Shown in pieces: positions 26,904-36,382 of a stretch of DNA of 41,447 nucleotides. Source of the DNA: Rhodoferax sp. OV413 (GTDB lineage: Bacteria > Pseudomonadota > Gammaproteobacteria > Burkholderiales > Burkholderiaceae_C). The translations under genes and the position numbers were made by a program. The stretch is from contig CAMAWD010000058.1 of assembly GCA_945861785.1 (NCBI GenBank), positions 1 to 41,447 on the forward strand, written 5' to 3'. Position 1 is the stretch's first letter. Each line of letters begins with the position of its first letter. Below the pieces are notes generated by a model, which was not told the origin of the DNA, did no database searches, and saw only the letters and a program-made list of their open reading frames with translations.

Positions 26904-27108
26904 GGTGAACTCCTGTTTGTGCCATGCAGCAGACTTTAGACCACTTGCCGCGAAGTCCAGACCGCGCTGTGGGATGGCATCACCATCGGCCGGTTCGGGG
27001 GCAGGACGTTTTCTCCGTCGCCACGATGCAGGCCCTGCTGTCAAGACACGGGCAAAGCCGGCAAGGCGTGTAAAGTCGGCTCCATCTACAACAACAGGAG
27101 CGATCCCC
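26904..27108. promoter_or_regulatory. Divergent promoter region, pirin and FAD oxidoreductase
   Basis: This 205-bp divergent gap holds a TAAAGT hexamer on each strand (minus 26938-26933, plus 27071-27076). Each lies about 30 bases before an AGGAG-type ribosome-binding site and a start codon. They are likely -10 elements for the two genes. I see no clear -35 boxes, repeats or operator. Confidence 0.35.
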
Positions 27109-28164
27109 ATGCCAGAGTCCAGGCACGTCGCCATCATTGGCGCAGGAATCGCAGGCATCGCGTGCGCACGCACCCTGGCGCAAGCCGGCCACACGGTCCG
27201 CCTCTTCGAGAAGAACGGCCACCCGGGTGGCCGCATGGCCACCCGCGAGAGCCCATTCGGAAGCTTTGACCATGGCACCCAGTACTTCACCGTCCGCGAC
27301 CAGCGTTTTGCGCTGGCGCTGCAGACCGTGCCGGAGCTGTGCAAGCCCTGGAGCGCCAATACGGTGCGCGTGTTGGACGAACACGGCCGGGTCGCCGCGG
27401 CCGGGTTGCCGGCCCGGGAGCCGCACTGGGTCCCCGCGCCGTCCATGAACGCGCTGCCCGCCGCCTGGGCCGCGCCGCTGCAAAGAAGCGAAAGCCTCGT
27501 CCTGGACACCCGTGTGACCCGGCTGGAACGCGACGCCAGCCAGATCCACCACTGGGCACTGCACACAGTGGGCCACGAAACGGCAACCGACCACCACCGC
27601 GAGACCCACCGCGGCTTTGATTCCGTGGTGCTGGCCATGCCGGCCTGGCAGGCGTGTGAACTGCTCCAGAACTCGGAACTCGCCGACCCAATGGCCCAGG
27701 AAATCGCGGCGGTCGAGGTGGCGCCCTGCTGGACCCTGATGCTGGCTTTCCCGAATGCGATGCAGCCGGCCTTCAGCACCCTGGGGCCGCAATGGAACGC
27801 GGCGCGCAGCACCCACCACCGCATTGCCTGGCTGGCGCGCGAGTCGTCCAAGCCCGGCCGTGAGCCGATCGAACGCTGGACCGTGCAGGCCAGCGCGAAC
27901 TGGTCGCGCGAGCATTTCAACGACGACCCGCTTCGGGTGCAGGCCAAGTTGTGCAAGGCGTTCTCGGAGGTAACCGGTATCCGGGCTGAACCCACCCACG
28001 TGCAGACCCATCGCTGGGCCTATGCACAGACAACCAAGCCGCTGGGCAAGGGCCACCTGTGGGACGCCCGGGTGCGCCTGGGCGTGTGCGGTGACTGGTG
28101 CACCGGCCACCGCGTCGAGGATGCGTTCCTGTCCGGCGTCGGCCTGGCCCTCACCATGGGGTGA
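27109..28164 (+). CDS. FAD-dependent oxidoreductase (renalase/amine-oxidase-like)
   Basis: The 351-aa protein begins with a perfect dinucleotide-binding motif ([21 protein letters not shown]) and the GGRMATRE segment that follows in renalase-like flavoproteins. [13 protein letters not shown] block near residue 48 and a C-terminal [19 protein letters not shown] block complete FAD binding. Proteins of this group are NAD(P)/FAD-binding and poorly characterised in bacteria. The ATG at 27109 has AGGAG at good distance. The stop overlaps the GTG start of gluQ (GTGA), so this gene opens a run of tightly linked tRNA-related genes. Confidence 0.88.
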   Translation: MPESRHVAIIGAGIAGIACARTLAQAGHTVRLFEKNGHPGGRMATRESPFGSFDHGTQYFTVRDQRFALALQTVPELCKPWSANTVRVLDEHGRVAAAGLPAREPHWVPAPSMNALPAAWAAPLQRSESLVLDTRVTRLERDASQIHHWALHTVGHETATDHHRETHRGFDSVVLAMPAWQACELLQNSELADPMAQEIAAVEVAPCWTLMLAFPNAMQPAFSTLGPQWNAARSTHHRIAWLARESSKPGREPIERWTVQASANWSREHFNDDPLRVQAKLCKAFSEVTGIRAEPTHVQTHRWAYAQTTKPLGKGHLWDARVRLGVCGDWCTGHRVEDAFLSGVGLALTMG

Positions 28165-29069
28165 CACACACCGCGCGCGCCTATACCGGCCGATTCGCGC
28201 CCTCGCCGACCGGCCCCCTGCATGCCGGCTCACTGGTGGCGGCGCTGGCGAGCTGGCTCGATGCCCGGGCCTGGAACAGCGGCCATGGTGGCCGGTGGCT
28301 GGTACGGATCGAAGACCTGGACACCCAGCGCTGCGTCAGAGGCGGCGCGGAGTTGGTGCTTCAGCAACTTCAGGGCTGCGCACTGGTGCCCGATGGGCCC
28401 CCGGTATTTCAGTCGCAGCGCATCGCGCATTACCAAGACGCCCTGGAGCGCCTCGCCCTGGCCGCACGCGCCTACCCATGCGGCTGCTCGCGCAAGGACA
28501 TACAGGCTGAACTCGCCCGCCAGGGTCGGGGGCACCAGCGCCATGCGGAACTGGTCTATCCGGGCACCTGCCGCGCCGGCTTGCACGGGCGGGCGGCAGT
28601 GGCCATGCGTTTTCGCATCCGATCCGACGAACCGGCAGTCCTCTGGACCGACCGCAGTCTTGGAGCACAGCGGCAGGACGTGGCTGCCGAGGTCGGAGAC
28701 TTCGTGCTCAAACGCGCGGACGGGCCGTTTGCCTACCAGCTTGCGGTGGTCGTTGACGACCATGCCCAGGGCGTGACCCACGTGGTGCGCGGCCAAGATC
28801 TGGCCGACAACACGGCGCGGCAAATCCTGCTTCAGCAGGCGCTGGGACTGCCCACCCCGGTGTACCTCCACAGCCCGCTGGTACTGGCCGTTGACGGCCA
28901 GAAGCTCTCCAAGCAGAACGGGGCTGTGGCAATCGACCCGACGCGACCGCTGCAGATGCTGAACGCTGCCGCCAACACGCTGGGTTTGCCGACCTGTTCC
29001 GGCAGCATCGCCGACGCGCTGGCCGCCTGGGTCCAGGCCTGGCGCGGTATCTACAATCCGGCGCTGTGA
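28161..29069 (+). CDS. gluQ: Glutamyl-Q tRNA(Asp) synthetase
   Basis: GluQ attaches glutamate to the queuosine base of tRNA(Asp); it resembles the catalytic half of glutamyl-tRNA synthetase and lacks an anticodon domain. The 302-aa product has the first class I motif as [15 protein letters not shown] (HAGS, residues 21-24), a zinc-binding Cys pattern (CGCS and YPGTCR) and the second motif as [10 protein letters not shown]. The short length distinguishes it from GltX. The GTG start overlaps the stop of the FAD oxidoreductase, and the stop overlaps the trmB start, indicating coupled translation. Confidence 0.94.
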   Translation: MTHTARAYTGRFAPSPTGPLHAGSLVAALASWLDARAWNSGHGGRWLVRIEDLDTQRCVRGGAELVLQQLQGCALVPDGPPVFQSQRIAHYQDALERLALAARAYPCGCSRKDIQAELARQGRGHQRHAELVYPGTCRAGLHGRAAVAMRFRIRSDEPAVLWTDRSLGAQRQDVAAEVGDFVLKRADGPFAYQLAVVVDDHAQGVTHVVRGQDLADNTARQILLQQALGLPTPVYLHSPLVLAVDGQKLSKQNGAVAIDPTRPLQMLNAAANTLGLPTCSGSIADALAAWVQAWRGIYNPAL

Positions 29070-29872
29070 CACCTGCCTCCGCCCTCCCCCGCGACCACCC
29101 CGCCACCAACGTGCCACCTTCGGATGTGGCCCATCCGCGCAATGTTCGCAGTTTCGTGCGCCGGGCCGGCCGCACCACTGCCGGCCAGGCACGCGCGGTC
29201 GAAACCCTCGGGCCCGAGTTCCTCGTGCCCTACAGCACCAGTTTGGACACGCTGGCGGCCCTTTATCCGCAACTTGCCGTGGCCGGCGAGGCAAGCCCGG
29301 TGGTTTCGTCCCCTCTGGTGATGGAAATCGGTTTCGGCATGGGCGAGGCCACCGCACACATTGCGGCGTTGCTGCCTGGCACCTGTTTCCTGTGCTGCGA
29401 AGTGCACCAGCCCGGTGTGGGTGCCCTGCTCAAGCGCATTGGAGATGCCCAACTTGCCAACGTCCGCATCCTGGCGCACGATGCTGTGGAGGTCATCGAC
29501 CACATGCTGCCAGTCTGGAACACGGATGCGCCCGCGCGCGGCCTGGACGGCGTGCACATCTTCTTTCCCGACCCGTGGCACAAGAAACGCCACAACAAGC
29601 GCCGCCTGGTGCAGGACGCACTGGTGGCCCGCCTCGCGGCGCGCCTGAAGCCGGGTGCCTACCTGCATTGCGCCACCGATTGGCAACCTTATGCCGAGCA
29701 GATGCTCCAGGTGCTGGGCCGCGAGCCGCTGCTGCACAACCGCAATGCCGCCATCCACCCCGAACTGGGCGGTTATGCGCCCCGACCGCACTACCGGCCA
29801 CTGACAAAGTTCGAACAGCGGGGTCTGCGGCTGGGGCACGGTGTATGGGACTTGGTGTTCCACCGCGCATAG
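29066..29872 (+). CDS. trmB: tRNA (guanine-N7)-methyltransferase
   Basis: TrmB methylates G46 of tRNAs with S-adenosylmethionine. The 268-aa product has the SAM-binding [12 protein letters not shown] motif near residue 85 and the TrmB signature [16 protein letters not shown] near residue 170. A C-terminal [17 protein letters not shown] segment is also typical. The GTG start overlaps the gluQ stop (GTGA). Upstream, inside the end of gluQ, TACAAT stands eight bases before this GTG, so an additional internal promoter is conceivable. The first 45 residues are variable, as usual in this family. Confidence 0.94.
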   Translation: MTPASALPRDHPATNVPPSDVAHPRNVRSFVRRAGRTTAGQARAVETLGPEFLVPYSTSLDTLAALYPQLAVAGEASPVVSSPLVMEIGFGMGEATAHIAALLPGTCFLCCEVHQPGVGALLKRIGDAQLANVRILAHDAVEVIDHMLPVWNTDAPARGLDGVHIFFPDPWHKKRHNKRRLVQDALVARLAARLKPGAYLHCATDWQPYAEQMLQVLGREPLLHNRNAAIHPELGGYAPRPHYRPLTKFEQRGLRLGHGVWDLVFHRA

Positions 29873-30813
29873 GCGCCGGGCACTCCGTCCTGCCGACGCG
29901 CGACGGGGTCGGTGCGAGCTGTGTGGCGCTGCCCGAAGGCCCCTGGGTCTCGATGCTGGAGTTCCTGGCGCAGCGGTTCCCGCGGCAAGGCCGCAGCCTG
30001 TGGGCCCGTCGCATGCAAGATGGCGAGGTGGTGGACGAACACGGACAGCCGGTGGCCGTAGACCGGCCCTACCAGGCCCGCCTGCGGCTGTACTACTACC
30101 GCAGCCTTGAGGCCGAGCCCCGGATTCCGTTCGACGAAGTTGTCCTGCACCAGGATGCGCACCTGGTCGTGGTGGACAAGCCCCACTTTCTGCCGGTGGT
30201 TCCGTCCGGTCCGTACCTGCAAGAAACCGTGCTGGTGCGGCTCAAGCAAAAACTCGGCATCGACGCGCTGGTTCCGCTGCACCGCATCGACCGCGACACC
30301 GCAGGGCTGGTGCTTTTCTCGGTTCAGCCACAGAGCCGCGGCGTCTACAGCGCACTGTTTCGCGAACACCATATGCGCAAGACCTACGAGGCTATCGCAC
30401 CGTGGCGCGACGACCTGACACTGCCACTGACCCGCGCGAGCCGGATCGGGGAATCAGCGCATTTCATGCAACAGTGCGAAGTCCAGGGCCCGCCCAACAC
30501 CCGCACCCACCTGCGGCTGCTGGAGCGGGCCGGTGAATGGGCGAGGTATGAACTGGAGCCGGTGACAGGGCACCGGCACCAGCTGCGGGTCCATATGAAT
30601 GCGCTGGGGCTGCCCATCTTGCACGATGGCATCTACCCCAAGCTGACACCCGAAGGCCACACCGATTACGCCCGCCCCCTGCAGCTTCTGGCAAGGTCCA
30701 TCCGCTTCACCGACCCGCTCACCGGTCGACCGTGCAGCTTTGAGAGCCAGCGCAGGCTCGACCTGTCGCGGGCTGGGCTCAGTGTCCGTGCGCCAGACCG
30801 CTCACCACCGTGA
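29845..30813 (+). CDS. RluA-family pseudouridine synthase
   Basis: The enzyme converts uridine to pseudouridine in rRNA or tRNA. The 322-aa product has the RluA catalytic motif as [15 protein letters not shown], with the catalytic Asp at residue 149. [15 protein letters not shown] strand-loop precedes it and [17 protein letters not shown] follows near residue 245. No separate S4 domain is obvious, though the N-terminus could be a reduced one. The ATG at 29845 lies 28 bp inside trmB and keeps a conserved-looking LPTRDGV segment; a GTG at 29923 is the alternative. The 3' end overlaps the convergent ZIP gene by 35 bp. The exact target base cannot be named. Confidence 0.87.
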   Translation: MGLGVPPRIGAGHSVLPTRDGVGASCVALPEGPWVSMLEFLAQRFPRQGRSLWARRMQDGEVVDEHGQPVAVDRPYQARLRLYYYRSLEAEPRIPFDEVVLHQDAHLVVVDKPHFLPVVPSGPYLQETVLVRLKQKLGIDALVPLHRIDRDTAGLVLFSVQPQSRGVYSALFREHHMRKTYEAIAPWRDDLTLPLTRASRIGESAHFMQQCEVQGPPNTRTHLRLLERAGEWARYELEPVTGHRHQLRVHMNALGLPILHDGIYPKLTPEGHTDYARPLQLLARSIRFTDPLTGRPCSFESQRRLDLSRAGLSVRAPDRSPP

Positions 30814-31594
30814 CCAGCGCGATGCCGCACAACAACCAGCAGATCTGCGCGATCGTCTCGCGCGCGCTCAAGCGCGTCTGCAGTTGGGGAATCAGGTCGG
30901 CCAGCGCCACATAGACGAAACTGCTGCTTGCTGCAACCAAAAAGAACGGAAGGTAGTCCTGCAGCAGTTCGACCAGCCAGAATCCGGCCAGGCCGCCGAT
31001 CGCCGTCACGGAACCGGCCATGGACACCTTGATCAAAGCAGCACGCCGGTTGCTGGAGCCAGCCCGCAGCACGATCAGGTCTCCCATGTGGTGCGGCACC
31101 TCGTGGGCCAGCACGGCGAGTGACGCAATGATGCCCAAACGGGGGTCTGCAACAAATGCCGACGCGATCAGGATGCCGTCGCCGAAACAATGCACGCTGT
31201 CGCCGGCCAGCACCGCCCAGGTGCCCGCGATGGGGCGCTCGGCCCCATGCAAATGGCCAGTGCCATGTGCGTGGGTGTGCTTGTGCCCGAGGTAGTCGCT
31301 GTCGGCGTCGCCATGGTGGTGCTCATGTCCGTGGTGCCACAACTCCGCCTTGTCGAGCAGAAAAAAGAACACCAGCCCCACCAGAAGGCCCACGAACAGA
31401 TCGTGCGCGCTGGCCTGGCTCTCGAACGCCTCGGGCAGCAGATGCATGAACGCCGTGGCAAGCAAGGCACCCGCCGCCATGCTGAGCATATGGCGGGTAT
31501 GGCGTGCCAATGCACCAAAACTCAGCAAAGCCGCAAGCCAGACGCTGCCAATGCCAGCCGTCAGGGTGCCGAGCAGGATAGCCAGCAGGGTCAT
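30779..31594 (-). CDS. ZIP family divalent metal transporter
   Basis: The 271-aa membrane protein has about eight hydrophobic segments. A long histidine-rich cytoplasmic loop (HHGHEHHHGD, then HKHTHAHGTGHLHG) lies between segments 3 and 4, typical of ZIP zinc/iron importers. The metal-site motifs of helices 4 and 5 are visible as HCFGDGILIASAF and LAHEVPHHMGDLIVL. It probably imports zinc or a similar ion across the inner membrane. The ATG at 31594 starts directly before the first membrane helix; an upstream extension of the frame is proline-rich and not supported. It is divergent from the diguanylate cyclase. Confidence 0.9.
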   Translation of the reverse strand: MTLLAILLGTLTAGIGSVWLAALLSFGALARHTRHMLSMAAGALLATAFMHLLPEAFESQASAHDLFVGLLVGLVFFFLLDKAELWHHGHEHHHGDADSDYLGHKHTHAHGTGHLHGAERPIAGTWAVLAGDSVHCFGDGILIASAFVADPRLGIIASLAVLAHEVPHHMGDLIVLRAGSSNRRAALIKVSMAGSVTAIGGLAGFWLVELLQDYLPFFLVAASSSFVYVALADLIPQLQTRLSARETIAQICWLLCGIALVTVVSGLAHGH

Positions 31595-31886
31595 ATTTTT
31601 GGTGGTTCCGGTTGTTCCAGGCCCGGCCGCCGATGGTGCCGGCCGAGGGTTTCTGGGTTCGATCTTATCAACCGTGTCAAGGGCGCTGGCGCCGGTGTGC
31701 ATTTGCGCCAACGCAACAAGCCGTCAAATTCATTGCACCCACGCCGCCGGGAAGGGTTAGTCCCCATCAAGGTCGGGCCCAGAATGTCCGATATGCGTGA
31801 GCAAAGTCCATGGCGATAGGGGCCTGCGCGACCACAATAGCCCAAAGTTTCACTGACTTGGACCAGCTCCGACACCTTGCATCGCC
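31595..31886. other. Divergent intergenic region, ZIP transporter and diguanylate cyclase
   Basis: These 292 bases separate two divergent genes and must hold both promoters. I see no riboswitch-like structure, clear operator or RNA gene. A CACAAT hexamer in the right part could be a weak -10 for the cyclase. Confidence 0.3.
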
Positions 31887-33134
31887 ATGCCGCGTTCGCC
31901 CTCCCCCGCCCCCTGTGCGCCGATGCTGGCGCTGGCGGGGGTGGCGTGCCAAGTGCTGGCCTGGTGGCGGGGCGGCTTGCCAACTGCCGACCCCCTGAGC
32001 CTGCTGCTGGCCGTTGGCGGCGCATTGCTGGTGGTTTCCGCGGCATGCTGGTCGTGGCGCGACGCGGCGGCCGGGCAACACGAAAGGCACCGGGCGCGTA
32101 TCGCCGCCGGGCGCGCCTTTGACAGCGAACGGGCGATGCAGCAGGCGCAACACGACTCCGAACACGCCAAGGAATTGCTGGTCGACGCGCTCGACGCGTT
32201 GCCGATCGGCATCGCCATCTACGACCCCCAGGATCGCCAGGTGATCCGTAACCGCTGTCTTGTCGACATGTTTCCGGGCCTGTTTGCCCCCGGGGCCGCC
32301 ACCGACACCCTCGAGTCGGTGCTGCGCCGCGAAATTGACCTCGGACTTCCGGCCGAAACAATCTCCAATCCGGACCAATGGGTAAAACAACGGCTGGCCA
32401 AACGCGCCGGCAACGCACAACCGGTGCTGCAGCAGTACACCGATGACCGCTGGATCCACTCCTATGAGGTGCGAACCCCCAATGGCTTCACCGTGCTTGC
32501 GCGCGCCGAGGTGACCGACCTTGTGCGAAAGGAACATTTGCTGGCACTGGCCAACGAGCGTCTTTCGCGCCAATCCGTAACCGACGGGCTCACCGGTATT
32601 GCCAACCGGCGAAAGTTCGACCAGACGCTGATGACAGAGTGGCAAAGGGCGGCCCGCGCCAACGCCAGCCTGGGCATGCTGATGGTCGACATCGACCATT
32701 TCAAGCGTTACAACGACCACTACGGCCACGTCGCGGGTGACGAATGCCTGCGCCGCGTGGTGCATGTCCTGACCTCGTGCGTGCGCCGGGCTGGCGAACT
32801 GCTGGCGCGTTACGGTGGCGAGGAGTTTGTGCTTCTGCTGCCTGGCGCCGACCTGGACCAGGCGCGCGACCTGGCCCAGCGCTGCCTGAATGCCATCCAC
32901 CGGGAAGCGATCGCGCATGGCGCCTCGCCCACCGTCGACCATGTCACGTTCAGCATTGGCGTGGCCCAGGTCCTTCCAACCGCCACCCAGGACCCTGAGT
33001 CCCTGGTCAACGCAGCCGACACCGCCATGTACCGCGCCAAAATGAACGGGAGGTCGCGTTTCGAAGTGGCTGTACAGGCGGACTGGGAAATCGACAAGGA
33101 CGCCCCGCGCTCCCGGGCCGGCGAATTGGCCTGA
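31887..33134 (+). CDS. Membrane-bound diguanylate cyclase with PAS-like domain
   Basis: The 415-aa protein has two N-terminal membrane segments (about residues 13-27 and 36-56), then a coiled linker and a PAS-like domain (about residues 95-215: LPIGIAIYDPQDRQVIRNRC). A GGDEF domain follows. The catalytic motif is GGEEF (residues 310-314), and the DGLTGIANRRKF and VDIDHFKRYND motifs are intact, so c-di-GMP synthesis is expected. The inhibitory site is RAGE (301-304) at the correct distance, instead of the usual RxxD, so feedback control may be weak. The ATG is followed by coding-like sequence; an earlier start is not obvious. It converges with polA. Confidence 0.9.
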   Translation: MPRSPSPAPCAPMLALAGVACQVLAWWRGGLPTADPLSLLLAVGGALLVVSAACWSWRDAAAGQHERHRARIAAGRAFDSERAMQQAQHDSEHAKELLVDALDALPIGIAIYDPQDRQVIRNRCLVDMFPGLFAPGAATDTLESVLRREIDLGLPAETISNPDQWVKQRLAKRAGNAQPVLQQYTDDRWIHSYEVRTPNGFTVLARAEVTDLVRKEHLLALANERLSRQSVTDGLTGIANRRKFDQTLMTEWQRAARANASLGMLMVDIDHFKRYNDHYGHVAGDECLRRVVHVLTSCVRRAGELLARYGGEEFVLLLPGADLDQARDLAQRCLNAIHREAIAHGASPTVDHVTFSIGVAQVLPTATQDPESLVNAADTAMYRAKMNGRSRFEVAVQADWEIDKDAPRSRAGELA

Positions 33135-33156
33135 ACGCAGCGGGCGTCGTGCGCCT

Positions 33157-35994
33157 TCAATGGGCCTTGTCCCAGTTGGCCCCCATCCCCACCTCTGCCA
33201 GCAGAGGGACCTTCAGCACGGCCACCGCAGCCATGGCGCGCGGAATCTCCACGCGCAGCCAGTCCACCTCGGCCAGCGGAACCTCGAACACCAGTTCGTC
33301 GTGCACCTGCATGACCATCTTCGTGCCGCGCGCCTGCTGGTCCAGCATCTGCTGCACCAGCACCATGCTGAGCTTGATCAGGTCGGCCGCGGTGCCCTGC
33401 ATCGGCGCGTTGATCGCCTGCCGCTCTGCACCGCTGCGGCGCGGGCCGTTGGGCGAACGGATCTCGGGCAGGTACAGCCGGCGCCCGAACACCGTCTCAA
33501 CGTACCCCATGTCGCGGGCACGCTCCTTGGTTTCCTCCATGTAGCGCTTGACGCCAGGGTAACGCTGGAAGTAGCGGTCGATGTAGTTCTTGGCTGCCGT
33601 GTTGTCGATCGCCAGGCTGCGCGCCAGACCATATGCGCTCATGCCGTAGATGAGACCAAAATTGATCACCTTGGCGTAACGCCGCTGCTCGCTGCTCACC
33701 TGCTCGGGTGGGATGCCGAAGACCTCGGCGGCGGTGGCACGGTGCACGTCCAGCCCCTGCGTGAAGGCACGCAACAAGGCCTCGTCGTCGCTGAGGTGGG
33801 CCATGATGCGGAGTTCGATCTGGCTGTAGTCGGCGCTGGCGATCAGGTAGCCTGCTGGCGCCACGAAAGCCTCGCGCACGCGCCGGCCCTCGGGTGTACG
33901 GATCGGGATGTTCTGCAGGTTCGGGTCGTTGCTGCTCAGGCGACCTGTCACCGCCACTGCCTGCGCGTAATGGGTGTGCACGCGCCCGCTGCGGGGCAAG
34001 GCCAGCAACGCGAGCTTGTCGGTGTAGGTGCCCTTGAGTTTTGCCAGGCCGCGGTGCTCCAGGATCTTGGCCGGCAAGGGAAAGTCCTCGGCGAGTTTCT
34101 CCAGCACTTCCTCGTCGGTGCTGGGCGCACCAGTGGCGGTCTTCTTGACCACAGGCAGACCGAGCTTGACGAAGAAGATCTCGCCGATCTGCTTCGGGCT
34201 GCCCAAGTTGAAGGGTTGCCCGGCCAGCAGGTAGGCCTCTGACTCCAGTTGCATGATGCGCTGGCCGAGTTCATGGCTTTGCGCGGCCAGCGTTGCAGCG
34301 TCGATCAGCACCCCATTGCGCTCGATCCGGTACAGGGCCTCGCTGCTCTGGATTTCAAGCTGGTAGACGAACAGCAGGCGCGCGTCTGCCTGCAGTTGCG
34401 GCCACAGCGCCAGGTGCACGTCCAGTGTCTGGTCGGAGTCTTCGCAGGAATATTCGGCCGCCTTCGCGATGTCGACCTGGTCAAAACCGATCTGGTGCAC
34501 ACCCTTGCCGCACAGGTCTTCGTACTGGATGCCCTTGCGCCCGAGGTGGCGCTCAGCCAGGCTGGACAGGCTGTGCGGCTTGTGGACTTCGAGCACATAA
34601 CTCTGCAACATGGTGTCGTGCGTGTAACCCTGCACCTCGATGCCGTGGTTGGCGAACACATGGCGGTCATATTTGATGTGCTGGCCCAGCTTTGCGCGCT
34701 GCGGGTCTTCCAGCCAGGGCTTGAGCCTGGCCAGCACCTGCTCGCGCGGCAATTGCTCCGGCGCGTCGGGGTAGTTGTGCGCCAGCGGCACGTAGGCGGC
34801 CTCGCCCGGTCGCACGCTGAAGCTCACTCCGACAATCTCTGCCCGCATCGCATCGAGCGAGGTGGTCTCGGTATCGAGCGCCACCAGATCGGCCACCTGC
34901 AGACGCCCCAGCCACACATCGAACTGCTCCCAGGTCAACACCGTGTCGTACGCCAGCGGGCCGGCAACGGAGCTGACAGCGGGGGCGGCAACGGCCGGGC
35001 TGGCCGGCCCATCCGCGAACAGGTCGGGGTTCCGCTCCGACCCAGGGGTCTTGGGGGCGGCGCCAGCGTCCAGCGTGGCCGCGGCCGTGCGGGCCAGCCC
35101 CTTGAATCCGTACTTCTCGTAGAAGTCCCTGAGACCGGCCAGGTTGCTGTCACCCAGGCGAATCGCCTCCAGATCGGGCAGGCCGCTCACCCAGGCGCCC
35201 AGGTCGCAGTCGGTCTTGACAGTGAGCAACGCCCTGCCGGTGGGGAGCCAGCCCAGCGCCTTGCGAAGGTTCTCGCCGGCCACCCCCTTGATCTCGTCCG
35301 CACGGGCCACGATGTTGTCCAGCGAGCCATATTCCTGCAGCCACTTGGCGGCGGTCTTGGGGCCGACCTTCTCGACGCCCGGCACGTTGTCGACCACATC
35401 GCCCACCAGCGTCTGGAAATCCACCATCAAGCGTGCCGGCACCCCGAACTCCGCCTCCACGCCGGCAAGATCGCGGCGCCGGCCGTTCATGGTGTCGACG
35501 ATGGTGATGTGTTCGTTCACCAGTTGGGCCAGGTCCTTGTCGCCGCTCGACACCACCACCTCGATGCCCTGTGCGGCGGCGGTCACGGCCAGCGTACCGA
35601 TCACGTCGTCGGCTTCGACGCCGGGCACGTCCAGCACCGGCCAGCCCATGAGGCGCACGACCTCGTGGATCGGCGGGATCTGCGCGCGCAGGTCGTCGGG
35701 CATCGGTGCGCGCTGCGCCTTGTATTTGTCATAGATCGCGTCACGGAACGTGGGGCCGCGGGCATCGAATACGCAGGCCGCATAGTCGGCCCGGATGTCC
35801 TTGCGCAGGCTCTGCATCATGTTGATCATGCCGCGGATGGCGCCGGTTGCGGCGCTGCCCGGGTCGCCGGGAACCGCACGCAGGTCCGGCATTGCATGGT
35901 AGGCGCGGTAAAGGTAACTGGAACCATCGACCAGCAGCAATACGCGGGGACGGGCGGGTTCCGGCAAGCCGGGGAGTGGTAGTGTGTCGCTCAT
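33157..35994 (-). CDS. polA: DNA polymerase I
   Basis: PolA fills gaps and removes RNA primers. The 945-aa protein has all three domains: 5'-3' exonuclease (LLVDGSSYLYRAYHA at the start, EADDVIGTLA near residue 128), 3'-5' proofreading exonuclease (VALDTETTSL with Asp374 and Glu376), and polymerase. The polymerase motifs DYSQIELRIMAH and MQGTAADLIKLSM are present, as is MQVHDELVFEV (HDE at 898-900). The proofreading acidic pair is retained, so editing is probably active. The mRNA start may lie very close to the ATG (CAAAAT six bases before it). The neighbour on the other strand is a small exported protein followed by thrB. Confidence 0.97.
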   Translation of the reverse strand: MSDTLPLPGLPEPARPRVLLLVDGSSYLYRAYHAMPDLRAVPGDPGSAATGAIRGMINMMQSLRKDIRADYAACVFDARGPTFRDAIYDKYKAQRAPMPDDLRAQIPPIHEVVRLMGWPVLDVPGVEADDVIGTLAVTAAAQGIEVVVSSGDKDLAQLVNEHITIVDTMNGRRRDLAGVEAEFGVPARLMVDFQTLVGDVVDNVPGVEKVGPKTAAKWLQEYGSLDNIVARADEIKGVAGENLRKALGWLPTGRALLTVKTDCDLGAWVSGLPDLEAIRLGDSNLAGLRDFYEKYGFKGLARTAAATLDAGAAPKTPGSERNPDLFADGPASPAVAAPAVSSVAGPLAYDTVLTWEQFDVWLGRLQVADLVALDTETTSLDAMRAEIVGVSFSVRPGEAAYVPLAHNYPDAPEQLPREQVLARLKPWLEDPQRAKLGQHIKYDRHVFANHGIEVQGYTHDTMLQSYVLEVHKPHSLSSLAERHLGRKGIQYEDLCGKGVHQIGFDQVDIAKAAEYSCEDSDQTLDVHLALWPQLQADARLLFVYQLEIQSSEALYRIERNGVLIDAATLAAQSHELGQRIMQLESEAYLLAGQPFNLGSPKQIGEIFFVKLGLPVVKKTATGAPSTDEEVLEKLAEDFPLPAKILEHRGLAKLKGTYTDKLALLALPRSGRVHTHYAQAVAVTGRLSSNDPNLQNIPIRTPEGRRVREAFVAPAGYLIASADYSQIELRIMAHLSDDEALLRAFTQGLDVHRATAAEVFGIPPEQVSSEQRRYAKVINFGLIYGMSAYGLARSLAIDNTAAKNYIDRYFQRYPGVKRYMEETKERARDMGYVETVFGRRLYLPEIRSPNGPRRSGAERQAINAPMQGTAADLIKLSMVLVQQMLDQQARGTKMVMQVHDELVFEVPLAEVDWLRVEIPRAMAAVAVLKVPLLAEVGMGANWDKAH

Positions 35995-36034
35995 CCACCT
36001 ATTTTGCCTGCGCCGCCGCCCCGGGCAGTGGTTC

Positions 36035-36046
36035 TACAATCCGCCC
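36035..36046 (+). promoter_or_regulatory. -10 element directly before the DUF2782-like gene
   Basis: TACAAT at 36035-36040 is followed by six bases and the ATG at 36047. This matches the arrangement before dnaE and uvrD and would place transcription start at the start codon. No ribosome-binding site fits between them. Confidence 0.45.
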
Positions 36047-36364
36047 ATGCACTCGCCCACCCTTTCACTTGCCACACTCGTGCTCCTGTGCCTTTTGGCT
36101 CCGGGGGTGTCCACCGCACAGGCCCCTGCCGCCGAAAAGCGCCTGGAGCAGCGCATCGAACACATCCGGGTCGAGGACGGCGGGTCGCGCATCGACGAGG
36201 TTCGGGTCGGCGGGGAAACCCAGTCCATCACGGTGTCGCCCAAGGGCAGCATGCCCTCCTACGACGTGTTGCCCGCCAGCGCCAACCGCGTTCCTTCGGC
36301 CGGCGAACGCAACAGCACGTCGGCGTCCGGAGGCACCCGGGTCTGGAAGATCCTGGGCTTCTGA
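36047..36364 (+). CDS. Small exported protein, DUF2782-like
   Basis: The 105-aa product has a clean signal peptide (hydrophobic core LATLVLLCLLAPGV, cleavage probably near STAQA). The mature part is charged, with RIEHIRVEDGGSRIDEVRVGGETQ followed by a YDVLP segment, a pattern I associate with DUF2782 proteins encoded beside polA/thrB in beta- and gammaproteobacteria. The function is unknown; the location should be periplasmic. An upstream ATG in frame would add 21 residues that destroy the signal peptide, so the internal ATG is preferred. thrB follows 18 bp later on the same strand. Confidence 0.72.
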   Translation: MHSPTLSLATLVLLCLLAPGVSTAQAPAAEKRLEQRIEHIRVEDGGSRIDEVRVGGETQSITVSPKGSMPSYDVLPASANRVPSAGERNSTSASGGTRVWKILGF

Positions 36365-36382
36365 GTGGCGGGCCACTGATTC

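Noticed and set aside
34249-35982. 577-codon plus-strand frame opposite polA
   Set aside because: Shadow of polA; composition biased to Ala/Arg/Gln/His and no motif.
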